64,000 nt of DNA from Micromonospora violae (GTDB lineage: Bacteria; Actinomycetota; Actinomycetes; Mycobacteriales; Micromonosporaceae). Location of the stretch: assembly GCF_004217135.1 (NCBI RefSeq), contig NZ_SHKK01000001.1:2852001-2916000 (forward strand), written 5' to 3'. Under the pieces are notes generated by a model. It did no database searches. It was not told the origin of the DNA and was given only the letters and a program-made list of their open reading frames with translations. Below, in pieces: positions 45,301 through 51,830 of the stretch. Positions within the stretch are counted from its first letter, which is position 1. Each line of letters opens with the position of its first letter. The position numbers were made by a program, and so were the translations under genes.

Positions 45301-45637
45301 GTTCGGCGTGCCGGAGGTCGCGGTCGAACGCGCCGACTGTCAGAGCGTTCGCCGGTTGTCCGTCGACCCACCGCACCCGGCCCACCACAACGAACCGGTA
45401 CGGCGGCTCGGCCAGCACCATCTGCACCGCGTCCCGGGTCGCCCCGTCCACCGCGCCGGTCACCGGCAGCTTGTGCGCCCGTTGGAACTCGGCGACCGCA
45501 CGACGGGTGGTCGGCCCGTACCGGGCATCGACCAGTTCGTCGGTGGCGACGTCGGCGGGCAGCCGCAGCAGCGCGGTGTGCAGGCGCCTGACCTCGTCGC
45601 TGGGGTGGTTTCGGCGCGAGCCCATCGGGCTGGTCAT
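36362..45637 (-). CDS. Tc toxin TcA subunit (pore/translocation) with peptidoglycan-binding-like N terminus
   Basis: 3091 residues from ATG 45637, chosen for GGAG 7 nt upstream; the frame extends further but into GC-rich non-family sequence. Residues about 10-75 resemble PG_binding_1 (LHTALLRLPADV, YGPTTRRAVAEFQRAHKLPVTG), followed by a small beta-sandwich (about 80-180). The VRP1-type region holds FQLADSSYCEPCRSVHSAAAYLVDVLQFL at about 640-675. The remaining shell, receptor-binding and coiled pore regions follow, and the C-terminal TcB-binding domain (about 2780-3091) has INVPEALFDLDHPGHYFRRL and VSLSIPCVAGPYTPV. TcA pentamers bind cells and inject the TcC cargo. Nine bases separate it from the TcB-TcC gene. 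Confidence 0.94.
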   Translation of the reverse strand: MTSPMGSRRNHPSDEVRRLHTALLRLPADVATDELVDARYGPTTRRAVAEFQRAHKLPVTGAVDGATRDAVQMVLAEPPYRFVVVGRVRWVDGQPANALTVGAFDRDLRHAERLGEAITGDDGLYRVDYSRDQFVRSEKQSADLFVRVSAGDRLLSDPPLSAVLFNAPELAVLTVDLSGGGDRERSEYERILATIVPLLGEVPLYELRQDDEAEDVTFLAAETGLPATALAHFGVAQKLAASYKLPAVFGYALFAERTLLTASRTGAALARFDVDLNTELRPLYYDIALLDEHTVRSAVADAVRHRYVPEDLLGELDRILDRLARVRSEAKEYVTQERPKVLYGRVERFLADGAHERVQSLLAADAAGDLPGLIARLAEAAAFPDRSAAEAAGAASVLADVLGYDESIVDRVRDREGIERAEDVRRLARLAPADWRRVLRDTTADVRVAGQPVRPELIDLHAGALARKLEKRYPTTAFTAQLERDAAPERVTSAAHAFGGHRDTVLELLTANPDFDLATGNVERLLREHPERLRTGRSALKAAQRIFKLAPTYRQTTALLAADVPSAARIHALGETRFVATAVHTGRFTDEQARSVYRRAVDVHVASGLLAGELQSAARALPVQALGGSAAPDLTPVSADFPNLSSLFQLADSSYCEPCRSVHSAAAYLVDVLQFLGNRLVTDADTPGPATRVARDVLYGRRPDLGDLDLSCEDTDLPLPYLDLVCELLEEAVAPDAGLAFGGPLSGGVDPVEAPSAGLLSLLQGQGWPFTDRSLVYEPDLAGARVVRDIGVVAKATPDGAGGWFVCRLRQSTGTARELAAAPQYVNAAAYTVLADSRYSFTLPFDLAHEETRSYFAQFEIARADLMRALRRPAGPSAEAIAAEELGISDAQRQLVVTSDPTAQDDIWNTAPLVALGGIARVDNFLARARLDYRELTELLALAWVNPGNVMFVKHLDTGSDLSAKRIQQLTDARLDRIHRFLRLLRAPACTGWTPRLLDRAIRADALGGGTLDDDLLVTVAALHRLAARLGLLLPEVVDLFAPLDEARYADVFRNTANGPVLDAFEPANVLANEQAELTTPGSGVPLSAHEAYLATCLGATTADTALLVADLPAPAIVSTVGLHEVYAATQLARALGLTAAEYLIMKDLIGSDPLTAPATALAFVERFDAARAGTGIRPADLRYLLRHEADDLPARDLPDETLTAVLAGLQAGYQSGYAATRPVVDPAAPPEENLPGLRALLATVPGMTEADLASFTSVVDGSWADPVTTPAQFVDAKLAALVDTTAITAAIVANPTEAEQTTLLLAITTALSRAAYTRTKQDLAVAAVADTFGFSADAARTVLAGAELTRPLLAVLTDDALVDLVNEPPAPPAVTPAGFDEQYRALRLLHVVSRLVDQLAVPDADLGWLLANAGPLGWLAPDRVPYQTGRPPASLADWIRLVAGVELARTYPPVPNPLDAAAPWTVHGLFDLVLAAGTTATQVHTQLAQLGGWDATALADLDSHLDLSAVDLTAYRSPATIQRLADALTLLRRLGLSVAAAVPLSQPVTTAAGAATMRQALKARYAETEWFGVLQAVQDRLRVAKRDALVAYLLAENPGLRDTNDLYDHFLIDVEMGACMATSRIVQAHATVQLFVQRCLLGLEPDSVAAVTEDPGWDQWNWMANYRVWEANRKIFLYPENWILPELRDDKSELFAELDDQLQQDELTDLAVENATVAYLEKLDDLAHLDVMACYYQHDRHLMHVFARTRGGDPTVYYHRQFERERYWTPWRRVPLDIAGDHLLAFDRNTRLTLAWPVFTEETDTAQTSQIPDPDGIPPGGTETERPRRRWRIQLAIGERTQDRWQPKKISKDALYYPASGYQEDLPTANEFTCFAYAAGAAGQAISVLTGTQFVGSFALTGCRGYPEPMPGGASGSLLLSPVFKDTKLLAERFTELVSRTQNDLAISTPLMGAYQTLVAQTPGRFRVTYPMQMSLLDWIIMLLGMWQNARGIQDRRPVLPLGTLMPYFYGDYDRGYVIIPGFYDRRAEDPADRTEKTYSDVDQFVRDVLALLTEYLRRYAEDPAHDLAAAVQAMTEDAEYHRLIAEFEVYSTLSYGVKFANFYHPLLCFLRATVYRSGVPALLSRTTQLTNTGFDFAATYQPAPVVVSPYPVEDLDFAGDGAYAGYNWELFYHLPFDIALRLNRDQRFAEARTWFHHIFNPVGTADGAAAPQKYWVTKPFFQTGVPELLDQRIGDILTAIAADPSGASITDLKFAVEQWRAKPFNPHVVARSRPVAYQLAVVVNYIKNLVDWGDQLFRQFTRESVTQATQLYILADKLLGPKPSVVPPLVSPAPATVNQLQAKVDLFGNALLDLENLIPDLDLLPHGGAELPSPLSYSALYFCIPPNEEMLRLWDLIADRLFKIRNCQNIDGVESMLALFSPPIDPGALVRAAAAGMSVSSFLAGLGAPLPNYRFRVLAQKATELVGYVGELGGGLLAAMEKRDAEQLARLRAGQEIALLDAVRAVKLATIAEAEGNVAALELSRDVVQERQRYYASRPYMNAWEITATALSGVSLIGEAAIAVGYILSGGLKLIPNFTAGGAGFGGSPTVTLTLGGDKAGAAADSAVMTLEAIARALDKAAGMAANQGGYRRRMDDWEHQAALAGLELTQIDQQLITARLHVAMLTDELAAHDREADNAWATEEYLRGKYTNTELYQWMVSRASSVYFGAYQLAFDVAKKAERCFAHELGSEATFLQPGYWDSLRKGLTVADALRHDLKRMEVAYLDRHSRERELTRHVSLAQLDPAALIELRATGSCVINVPEALFDLDHPGHYFRRLRTVSLSIPCVAGPYTPVTAKLSLIGNRYRTSTAARQGATSAKDKYAEVPGDDRFAYNVGGIESIATSSGLSDSGMFELNFADDRYLPFEGKGAIGTWRLELPTAVRQFDYDSISDIILHLRYTARDGGSTLRGLVEESLREVLNEMLVDAGRTGLYQAYSLRHQFPDEWWQLTQQQSTELTIGPEHLPYLARDHQPVMDQVTWYARVDGDPGTYDLTVAGDPVTLNRDADLHQCVGQSDPLVLGTPVTLAADPDGLTDLIVLLHYRLDG

Positions 45638-45795
45638 CAGCGTCTCCGATCGTCCGGCAGCCGGGCGACGGCGTTGTCTGACGCCGGTACGGCCGGGGGA
45701 TAACTGGCATCCTGCGGATCCACGGAGCCGCCGGCATCGCACTGTCCAATATCCGCCTTGGCGTCTGGCTGAACGGCGGCGGGCACTGCCGGTAC

Positions 45796-45842
45796 GGCCG
45801 GTGGCGGAGCCGGATCGACGCGACGCGGCTCCGCCACCGGCC
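45796..45842 (-). terminator. Strong hairpin after the STAND ATPase gene
   Basis: Arms 45796-45811 and 45827-45842 form a perfect 16-bp stem with a 15-nt loop, just past the ATPase stop and 158 bp before the TcA start. It should separate the STAND transcript from the Tc operon. The rest of 45638-45795 presumably holds the Tc promoter; I see no convincing -35/-10. Confidence 0.75.
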
Positions 45843-45864
45843 CCCTGTTTCCGGGCAGGCGCTG

Positions 45865-48366
45865 TCAGCTGTTGAACGACTGCGCGCCCAACTCCCAGCG
45901 GCGTAGGTCGACCGGAGACTGCGTGGCCAGCATCGCCTTGATGTTCTCCCGCAGGCGGCGCAGGTGCAGGGAGAACGCCTGCGGATTCGCCCCGCCCCAG
46001 CGGCCGAAGACCTCCTCGGCCTCGGCGTTGCACTGGAACGCCTCGGTGCGACGATCCAGTTGCCAGAGGTGTCCACTCAGGTTCGCCAGGACGGCGGCCA
46101 GGTCGAGTTCGAAGGCCGCCGCGTTGGCCCGGACGAGGTCGCGGAGGATGCCCACCGACTCCTCGGCGGCCGTCACCGCAGCGTTCAACTGCCCCAGCTC
46201 GGCGTGGCGCAGGCTGACCGTGTTCAACGCGAGCGCCAGTTCGGGCCGGTACACGGACGGCTCGTCGTGGCTGAGCCGACGCCAGATCCGCTCCGCCTCG
46301 CGGACGGTCGCCAGCGCCTCCTCGCGCCGGCCCCGATGCGCCTCGATCACCGCCAGGTTGGCGAACGCCCCCGCGAGACCGCGCTCACCCCGCGCCGACC
46401 TGCGACCAGCGGTGAACAACTCGACCGCCCGTCGACCCGCCTCCTCGGCCTCGTCGTGCCGCTTGACGTGCGACAGCCGAAGGGCGAGATTGTCCAGCGC
46501 CTCCGCGAGCGCCCACCGGTACGACTCGGCCTCGTCGCCCGGGTCCTCGGCGAGCGGGGTGAGCAGATCCACGGCCCGTCGTGCACTGGCCAACGCCGCG
46601 GGGTAGCGAGTCAGTGCGGCGAGTCGGTGCGCCCGCAGGTGCAGAGCCAGGGCGAGCAGCGCGAACGTCTCGGGCGAGGCGGTGGCGGCCACTGCGGCAT
46701 TGCCGGCCGCGACGGCCAGGTCGGTCTGCGCCAGCGCCGCCCGACGGTCCCCCGCATTGGCCAGCCGACGCCCGTACGCGATGTGCAACCGGGCCCGCTC
46801 GACCGGGTCCGGATTGCGGGCGAGACGGTCCGCCGCCAGGCGGGCCACCACCTCGCACGCCACGTTGTCGAAGTCGACGTGCCGACGGGGCGGCAGGAAG
46901 GGCTCGATCCGGGCCAGCAGCTCGACATCCACGTCCGGCAGGTCGACGATCTTCGCGAGTACCGCCCCACCGGCGGCGGTGGCGAGCGTCGGGTCGTCAC
47001 GCAGGGCCGGCAGGAGCACCGTGGTGGCCACGTGCGGCCAGCCGGCCGCCACCTCGGCGAGCACGGTGAGCGCACCCGCCCGGACCCGGGCCGCCTGCGC
47101 GGTGGACATGCCCGCACCGCTCAGTACCGCGCGGACGACCCCGACCGCCCACGGCTTCGGAGCGTACGACGACCAACGGTGGCCGGGAAGCGCCAACGCC
47201 AGGTACGCCTCCCCGAGGCGGTCGGGCTGCAACGGCTCCAACACCCAACCGGCGTTGCGGGGTGGATAGCAGATCGAGTGGTCGGCCAGGAGCTGGGCCA
47301 CCCTGCCCGGCTCACTGCCCACACCGGCGCAGCCCGCGACCGACTGGCCCACGTAGTACGGGACGGGACCGGCCAGGATCGCGACGAGAACCGCACGATC
47401 GAGCTGCTCGACACCGGTGGTGACGGCGTCGCCGGCCAGCAACTGCCGCCAGTGCGCGACCTCCCGGTCGAGCAGGTATCCGAACATGTCCACCAACGTG
47501 GCCGGCACCCGCAGGGTCCGATCGTGGCTGACCGCCACGGCGACCAGCGCGGCCAGTTGCAGGCTCAGTGCCGACCCGTACGCCGGGTCGGACAGATCCG
47601 GTGCGCGCACCGCGTCGATTCGGGAGTGGGAGATGAGCGCGGCGAAACGGGCGGCGGCGGCGTGGAAGAGCCGTTCCCTGGCGTCCGCGTCGGGTGCCAA
47701 CGGGGTCAGCTCGAACTCGTCGACAGCCATCCTCAGGGTGGCCCGCAGCCAGTGCCGCAACGCCTGCCACCAGTACCCGACGGCCCGGGCCAGGACCAGC
47801 ACCCGGACCGGGCCCTCGCGGTGCAGCCGAGGATCGGTGAACAGGGCTCGCAGGTCACTGCCGGGCCACCAGTCGCCGTAGTCGACGAGCACCAGGAGCC
47901 CGGCGGTGGCCCGGCGCCGATCGGCCGTGCCGACGCGATCCGGCTCACCCGGATCAAGATAGGCACGCAGCACCTCCCAGCCGGCCTTGCGGGCGGTGTC
48001 CGCGAACTGGTCGGCGAGGCGCGTCTTACCCTGGCCGCCCGGCGCGTGGATCAGCTGCACCGCGCGGTCCGGCCGGTCACGCCTGGCGGTCAGCCACTCC
48101 CCCAGCGCCCGCTGCTCCTCCTCTCGGCCGAGGAAGGGGACCACCCGGTGTCGCGCGTCGAGCAATTCGGCGAGGCGCAGGGTCTCCGCCGGGCGTGCTG
48201 CCCGGCCGGCCAGGGCGGTCAGTCGGTAGCGCGGCAACCCGAGGGTGACGTCGCCGTGGACGAGCCCGGAGATGGCGATGCTGGCCGGGGCGTCCGTCCA
48301 GGCGTCGCCGGTGTTGGTGAGGGCGTATCCGGCCGGGGCCGGGGCGTCGGACCGGTCGCGGTTCAT
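45865..48366 (-). CDS. STAND-type ATPase with TPR repeats
   Basis: 833 residues from ATG 48366, which overlaps the upstream stop as ATGA. An N-terminal motif NTGDAWTDAPASIAISGLVHGD precedes the ATPase, broken here only by its hinge. Walker A is HAPGGQGKTRLA, with a Walker B-like LLVLVDYGDWW about 70 residues later. Residues about 480-820 are helical repeats of TPR type with many AVEL/AL-rich helices. STAND ATPases are signal-activated switches used in regulation and in immunity. The effector is not evident: no nuclease, TIR or protease domain is seen. It probably works with the small membrane protein encoded just upstream. Confidence 0.82.
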   Translation of the reverse strand: MNRDRSDAPAPAGYALTNTGDAWTDAPASIAISGLVHGDVTLGLPRYRLTALAGRAARPAETLRLAELLDARHRVVPFLGREEEQRALGEWLTARRDRPDRAVQLIHAPGGQGKTRLADQFADTARKAGWEVLRAYLDPGEPDRVGTADRRRATAGLLVLVDYGDWWPGSDLRALFTDPRLHREGPVRVLVLARAVGYWWQALRHWLRATLRMAVDEFELTPLAPDADARERLFHAAAARFAALISHSRIDAVRAPDLSDPAYGSALSLQLAALVAVAVSHDRTLRVPATLVDMFGYLLDREVAHWRQLLAGDAVTTGVEQLDRAVLVAILAGPVPYYVGQSVAGCAGVGSEPGRVAQLLADHSICYPPRNAGWVLEPLQPDRLGEAYLALALPGHRWSSYAPKPWAVGVVRAVLSGAGMSTAQAARVRAGALTVLAEVAAGWPHVATTVLLPALRDDPTLATAAGGAVLAKIVDLPDVDVELLARIEPFLPPRRHVDFDNVACEVVARLAADRLARNPDPVERARLHIAYGRRLANAGDRRAALAQTDLAVAAGNAAVAATASPETFALLALALHLRAHRLAALTRYPAALASARRAVDLLTPLAEDPGDEAESYRWALAEALDNLALRLSHVKRHDEAEEAGRRAVELFTAGRRSARGERGLAGAFANLAVIEAHRGRREEALATVREAERIWRRLSHDEPSVYRPELALALNTVSLRHAELGQLNAAVTAAEESVGILRDLVRANAAAFELDLAAVLANLSGHLWQLDRRTEAFQCNAEAEEVFGRWGGANPQAFSLHLRRLRENIKAMLATQSPVDLRRWELGAQSFNS

Positions 48367-48716
48367 CGGGGGCGGCGAAGAATTCCGCTGATCGCCTGTC
48401 CGCCGTCGCCGGCCGTGGCGTCCCCGGTGCGGGAAACCTCCATCGGCGTGGCGTCGCCGGCCGGGGCGTCGATGCCCGAGTTGGCGTATCCGCCACCCCG
48501 GGCCCGCGTCGCCCCCGTCTCCCGGGCGCGAACGGCGGACCGGGCCGCCGGGAGGGCAGCCCACAGGGCCACCCCGACCCCGGCGACCCCCGCCAACGCG
48601 GACGCCGCGGTCGCGATCTTGTCGGCCGAATCCCACCGCAGGACGACGAAGGCGCTGGCCAGAACGGCGACCAGCACACCGGTGACCACCAGCACGATGT
48701 GACGACGTGACTTCAT
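48363..48716 (-). CDS. Small two-helix membrane protein paired with the STAND ATPase
   Basis: 117 residues. Two membrane helices (about 6-26 and 34-55) are followed by a basic loop and a Gly/Ala-rich C-terminal tail containing SRTGDATAGDGGQAISGI. A similar TGDA...AISG peptide occurs near the N terminus of the ATPase encoded next. The two genes overlap by four bases. A membrane anchor or sensor for the ATPase is a reasonable inference; no enzymatic motif is present. Confidence 0.75.
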   Translation of the reverse strand: MKSRRHIVLVVTGVLVAVLASAFVVLRWDSADKIATAASALAGVAGVGVALWAALPAARSAVRARETGATRARGGGYANSGIDAPAGDATPMEVSRTGDATAGDGGQAISGILRRPR

Positions 48717-48796
48717 GGGGTCATCGTGACGTGCCCGTCAAGTGACGCGCTACCGAGGAGCCCTCGGGCCGAGGCGGGGCACCGTCCTCGGCGAAG

Positions 48797-49369
48797 TCAG
48801 CAGCTGCGGGTGTTGTAAGTGGCCCAGTAGGGTCCGCCGCCCTGCGGCGGGTAGAACCGGTAGTTTCCGTCGGGCGAGCGTTGCAGGACGAATTCGTGCG
48901 AGCCGTACGCGCTCCTGGAACCCGTCACCCCCCGGTACACCACGTACAGCCAGCCGCTCTGGTTGTCGCGCTGCACAAGCCGGTCGCCGGCCTTCGTCCA
49001 GCTGTTGCGGCCCGCCGAACCGTCGGCGGAAAGGCCCTTGTCGCGCTGGAAATTCCTCGTCGCGGCATCGGTCTGGTCACCGAAGACGCCGTCGATCCCC
49101 GACGAGGGCAGGTAACCGTTCGCCCACAGGATGGTCTGCCACAGGCAGGCGACGTTCGAGTTGCGGTGCGTGCTGACGTTGACGACGCCCTCGTCATCGA
49201 AGTCGTCGGGCACCGCTCCGGTGCCGTAGATGTACGCCCGACCGGTGTAGGAGCCGCTGGCAGCGGCCGGCGTGGCGATCGTGACGTTGAGGCCGATGGC
49301 CAACGCCGCGCCGACAGCGGGCACAGCGACCTTTTTGAGTACGCGACGGACGTAGTGGAACGAGGACAT
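48797..49369 (-). CDS. Secreted peptidoglycan-binding-domain protein
   Basis: 190 residues from ATG 49369 with AAAGGAG 5 nt upstream. A Sec signal peptide (basic start, hydrophobic core VAVPAVGAALAIGLNVTIA, cleavage after ATPAAA) precedes a PG_binding_1-like domain at about 70-125 (CLWQTILWANGYLPSSGIDG, FGDQTDAATRNFQRDKGL). The C-terminal part ends in Cys and may form a small disulfide-linked fold. No hydrolase motif is visible, so it probably only binds the wall. Confidence 0.85.
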   Translation of the reverse strand: MSSFHYVRRVLKKVAVPAVGAALAIGLNVTIATPAAASGSYTGRAYIYGTGAVPDDFDDEGVVNVSTHRNSNVACLWQTILWANGYLPSSGIDGVFGDQTDAATRNFQRDKGLSADGSAGRNSWTKAGDRLVQRDNQSGWLYVVYRGVTGSRSAYGSHEFVLQRSPDGNYRFYPPQGGGPYWATYNTRSC

Positions 49370-49492
49370 GCATCTCCTTTGGATCGAGAACCATACGTGC
49401 GGTTGGGCGGTGAGGCCGGGTAGGACGCTACGGCGGGGTCGGCACAATCACCGCACAACTGGCGCACAGACCGTCTATCTCCCCGCTTCGGT

Positions 49493-50158
49493 TCAACAGC
49501 GTGGACGCACGAGACCTGCGTCGAACGCCGCGATCACGAGCTGCGCCCGGTCTCGCACGGCCAGCTTCGCCATCAGGTGCGTGATGTGTGTCTTCACCGT
49601 CTTCACCGAGATCACCAGAGCGGTAGCGATCTCGTCGTTCGACAAGCCACCACCGATCAGTGTCAGCACCTCGACCTCACGGCTGGTCAGCCGCCGCAGT
49701 GCCTGCGTCGGCCGATCCGGTCGGGGCGCCGTGACGTAGTGCGCGACGAGCCGGGTGACGATCGACGGCGCGAACAGCGATTCACCGCGGTGTGTGCGGC
49801 GGATCGCCTCGATCAGCTCGTCGGGGCGGGCGTCCTTGAGCAGGAACCCGGACGCGCCCGCGTGCAACGCCTCGTAGACGTACTCGTCGAGTTCGAACAT
49901 GCTCAGGACCAGGACGCGGGTAGCCGACAGCGCCGGGTCGGTACAGATGCGACGGGTGGCCTTGAGGCCGTCGAGGTGCGGCATCCGGACATCCATCAGG
50001 ACAACGTCCGGACGGGTGGTGCGGGCGCACGCCACGGCCCGCGCACCGTCGCCGGCCTCGCCGACGACCGCCAGGTCCGGCTCGTTGTTGATGATCATGG
50101 CGAGGCTGTGTCGGAGCAGCGCCTGGTCGTCCACCAGAAGCACACGGATGCCGCTCAC
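49493..50158 (-). CDS. NarL/LuxR-type response regulator
   Basis: 221 residues from GTG 50158, which overlaps the kinase stop (GTGA). The receiver domain has LLVDDQALLRHSL, phospho-acceptor Asp in DVVLMDVRMPHLDGL, and Lys in GFLLKDARPDEL. The C-terminal LuxR helix-turn-helix is LTSREVEVLTLIGGGLSNDEIA, then SVKTVKTHITHLMAKL. Partner of the kinase upstream. The palindromes at 51021-51049 between this operon and the divergent ABC genes are the likely target. Confidence 0.94.
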   Translation of the reverse strand: MSGIRVLLVDDQALLRHSLAMIINNEPDLAVVGEAGDGARAVACARTTRPDVVLMDVRMPHLDGLKATRRICTDPALSATRVLVLSMFELDEYVYEALHAGASGFLLKDARPDELIEAIRRTHRGESLFAPSIVTRLVAHYVTAPRPDRPTQALRRLTSREVEVLTLIGGGLSNDEIATALVISVKTVKTHITHLMAKLAVRDRAQLVIAAFDAGLVRPRC

Positions 50159-51006
50159 GCCGCGTCGTCCCGAATCCGCGCGGTCAGGCAGAAGCCCGCG
50201 TCGACGTGCTCCGCCGACAGCGTGCCGCCGAGACTGCCGACCCGCTCGCGCAACCCGGCCAGCCCCTGCCCGGCACCCGGCAAAGCTCGCCATCCGTCGA
50301 CTGACGGGCCGGTGTCAGCCACCGCGACCACCACATATGGGGCGTCCCGATACACCCGGACCCGCACGTCCGTCGGGCCCGCGTGCCGCGCGGCGTTACT
50401 GAGCGCCTCCCGCACCGTCTGGCAGACGGCGACCTGCACACCCTGCGACACCGGGCCGAGCGGTTCGACCGTCAGCCGTGTCCGGATCCCGGTGAGCGAC
50501 GCCCCCTGCACGATGGCGGGCAGGTCGTCGAGGTTGTCCACCGGCGCACGACGGCTGGCGGCCGACGGCTCCCGCAGGACCAGGAGCATGCGGCGTAGCT
50601 CGGCCGTCGCGTGCCGGCTCGCCTCCTCGATATCGGTGAGAGCCGCCTGCACCTCGGCCGGCTTGGGTAGATGCCGGGTGGCCGCCGCGCGGACCGTGAT
50701 CAGACCCAGGCCGTGCGAGACGATGTCGTGCAGGTCGCGGGCGATCCGCAACCGTTCGCCGAGGACCGCCTCGGAGGCGGCCCAGGCGGTCAGCCGCGAT
50801 TCGTAGGCGGTTCGGTCGGCGCGCGAGCGCCGCACCGCCCACACCGCAGCCGCGACAGCGCCGCCGACAAGCAACGGCGGCAGTACGACCGCGAGTGGGC
50901 CCCGCGCGCCGACCGTACACGCGGCCATCACCAACACGCTGATCACCACGGCGACCACCGGCACGACCCTGGACCGCCCGGATGGGCGCGGATGCGCGTT
51001 CACCAC
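50155..51006 (-). CDS. NarX/DesK-type sensor histidine kinase
   Basis: 283 residues. Two N-terminal membrane helices (about 16-34, 40-58) with almost no external loop suggest an intramembrane sensor. HisKA_3 motif RIARDLHDIVSHGLGLI carries the phospho-His. The ATPase motifs are VREALSNAARHA, VADTGPSVDG and GQGLAGLRERV. The start is GTG 51006 or 51003. Such kinases often sit beside ABC exporters that handle the membrane-active compound they detect, which is the arrangement here. Confidence 0.93.
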   Translation of the reverse strand: MVNAHPRPSGRSRVVPVVAVVISVLVMAACTVGARGPLAVVLPPLLVGGAVAAAVWAVRRSRADRTAYESRLTAWAASEAVLGERLRIARDLHDIVSHGLGLITVRAAATRHLPKPAEVQAALTDIEEASRHATAELRRMLLVLREPSAASRRAPVDNLDDLPAIVQGASLTGIRTRLTVEPLGPVSQGVQVAVCQTVREALSNAARHAGPTDVRVRVYRDAPYVVVAVADTGPSVDGWRALPGAGQGLAGLRERVGSLGGTLSAEHVDAGFCLTARIRDDAA

Positions 51007-51020
51007 CCCGACTGTAATTC

Positions 51021-51049
51021 TCAGACCAGGGTCTGACGGTCCGTGGACC
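51021..51049. promoter_or_regulatory. Two adjacent palindromes in the kinase/ABC divergent promoter region
   Basis: TCAGACC-AG-GGTCTGA (51021-51036; perfect 7-bp arms) and GGTCC-GT-GGACC (51038-51049) lie side by side in the 110-bp gap between the two-component and ABC operons. They are likely binding sites for the NarL-type regulator. Confidence 0.55.
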
Positions 51050-51116
51050 GACTCGGCCGGCCGGATCCGAGAACGGTCCGATGTGTGCGGGGCGGATCGC
51101 CGGTTGACTCGACCTT

Positions 51117-51830
51117 ATGATCACGATCGATCGCGTCAGCAAGACCAAGGGCAGGACGCAGATCCTGTACGACGTCAGCTTCGAGGCCCGACCCGGCCGG
51201 ATCAGCGGCTTCCTCGGGCCGAACGGAGCCGGCAAGACCTCGACGCTCCGTATCCTGCTCGGTTTGGACAGTCCGCAGAGCGGGACCGCGCTGGTCTGCG
51301 GGCGCCCGTATCGGAAGCTGGTCCGGCCGCTCACGACGGTCGGCGCGCTCCTCGACGGCAGCGGTGCGCATCGGGCCCGCACGGCCCGCGCCCACCTGCG
51401 GTGGGTAGCCACGAGCAACGGCCTACCGGGCTCCCGCGCCGACGAGGTCCTCGAAATCGTGGGTCTGTCCGGTGCTGCGCGCAAGCGCGCCGGCCGACTG
51501 TCCCTCGGCATGAGCCGGCGGCTCGGGCTCGCCACGGCGCTGCTCGGCGACCCTGCGGTGCTGGTCCTGGACGAGCCGGTCAACGGCCTCGATCCGGCCG
51601 GGATCCGCTGGATGCGCGGGTTCCTCCGCGACAGCGCCGCGCAGGGTCGCACCGTCCTGCTCTCCAGCCACCTGATGGGCGAACTGGCGGAAATCGTCGA
51701 CGACGTCATCGTGATCGACAAGGGTCGGATCGTGACCCACGGCAGCCTCGCCGACGTCACCGCCGGGCATCACACCCTTGAGGACGCCTTCTTCGCGTTG
51801 ACCGCCACCGAGGCGGGCGGCTCGTGGTGA
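51117..51830 (+). CDS. ABC exporter ATP-binding protein (bacitracin/lantibiotic-resistance type)
   Basis: 237 residues. Walker A GPNGAGKTST, signature SLGMSRRLGLATALL, Walker B VLVLDEPVNGLDPAGI and SSHLMGELAEI. Size and order match the BcrA/NukF-type transporters that protect membranes from peptides. It overlaps the permease gene at its 3' end and is divergent from a two-component system that probably controls it. No peptide-biosynthesis gene is nearby. Confidence 0.92.
   Translation: MITIDRVSKTKGRTQILYDVSFEARPGRISGFLGPNGAGKTSTLRILLGLDSPQSGTALVCGRPYRKLVRPLTTVGALLDGSGAHRARTARAHLRWVATSNGLPGSRADEVLEIVGLSGAARKRAGRLSLGMSRRLGLATALLGDPAVLVLDEPVNGLDPAGIRWMRGFLRDSAAQGRTVLLSSHLMGELAEIVDDVIVIDKGRIVTHGSLADVTAGHHTLEDAFFALTATEAGGSW

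Noticed and set aside
45638..46033. N-terminal extension of the TcA frame upstream of ATG 45637
   Set aside because: The extension runs through the hairpin terminator and the end of the STAND gene and is Arg/Gly-rich; ATG 45637 has a Shine-Dalgarno and begins the recognisable domain.
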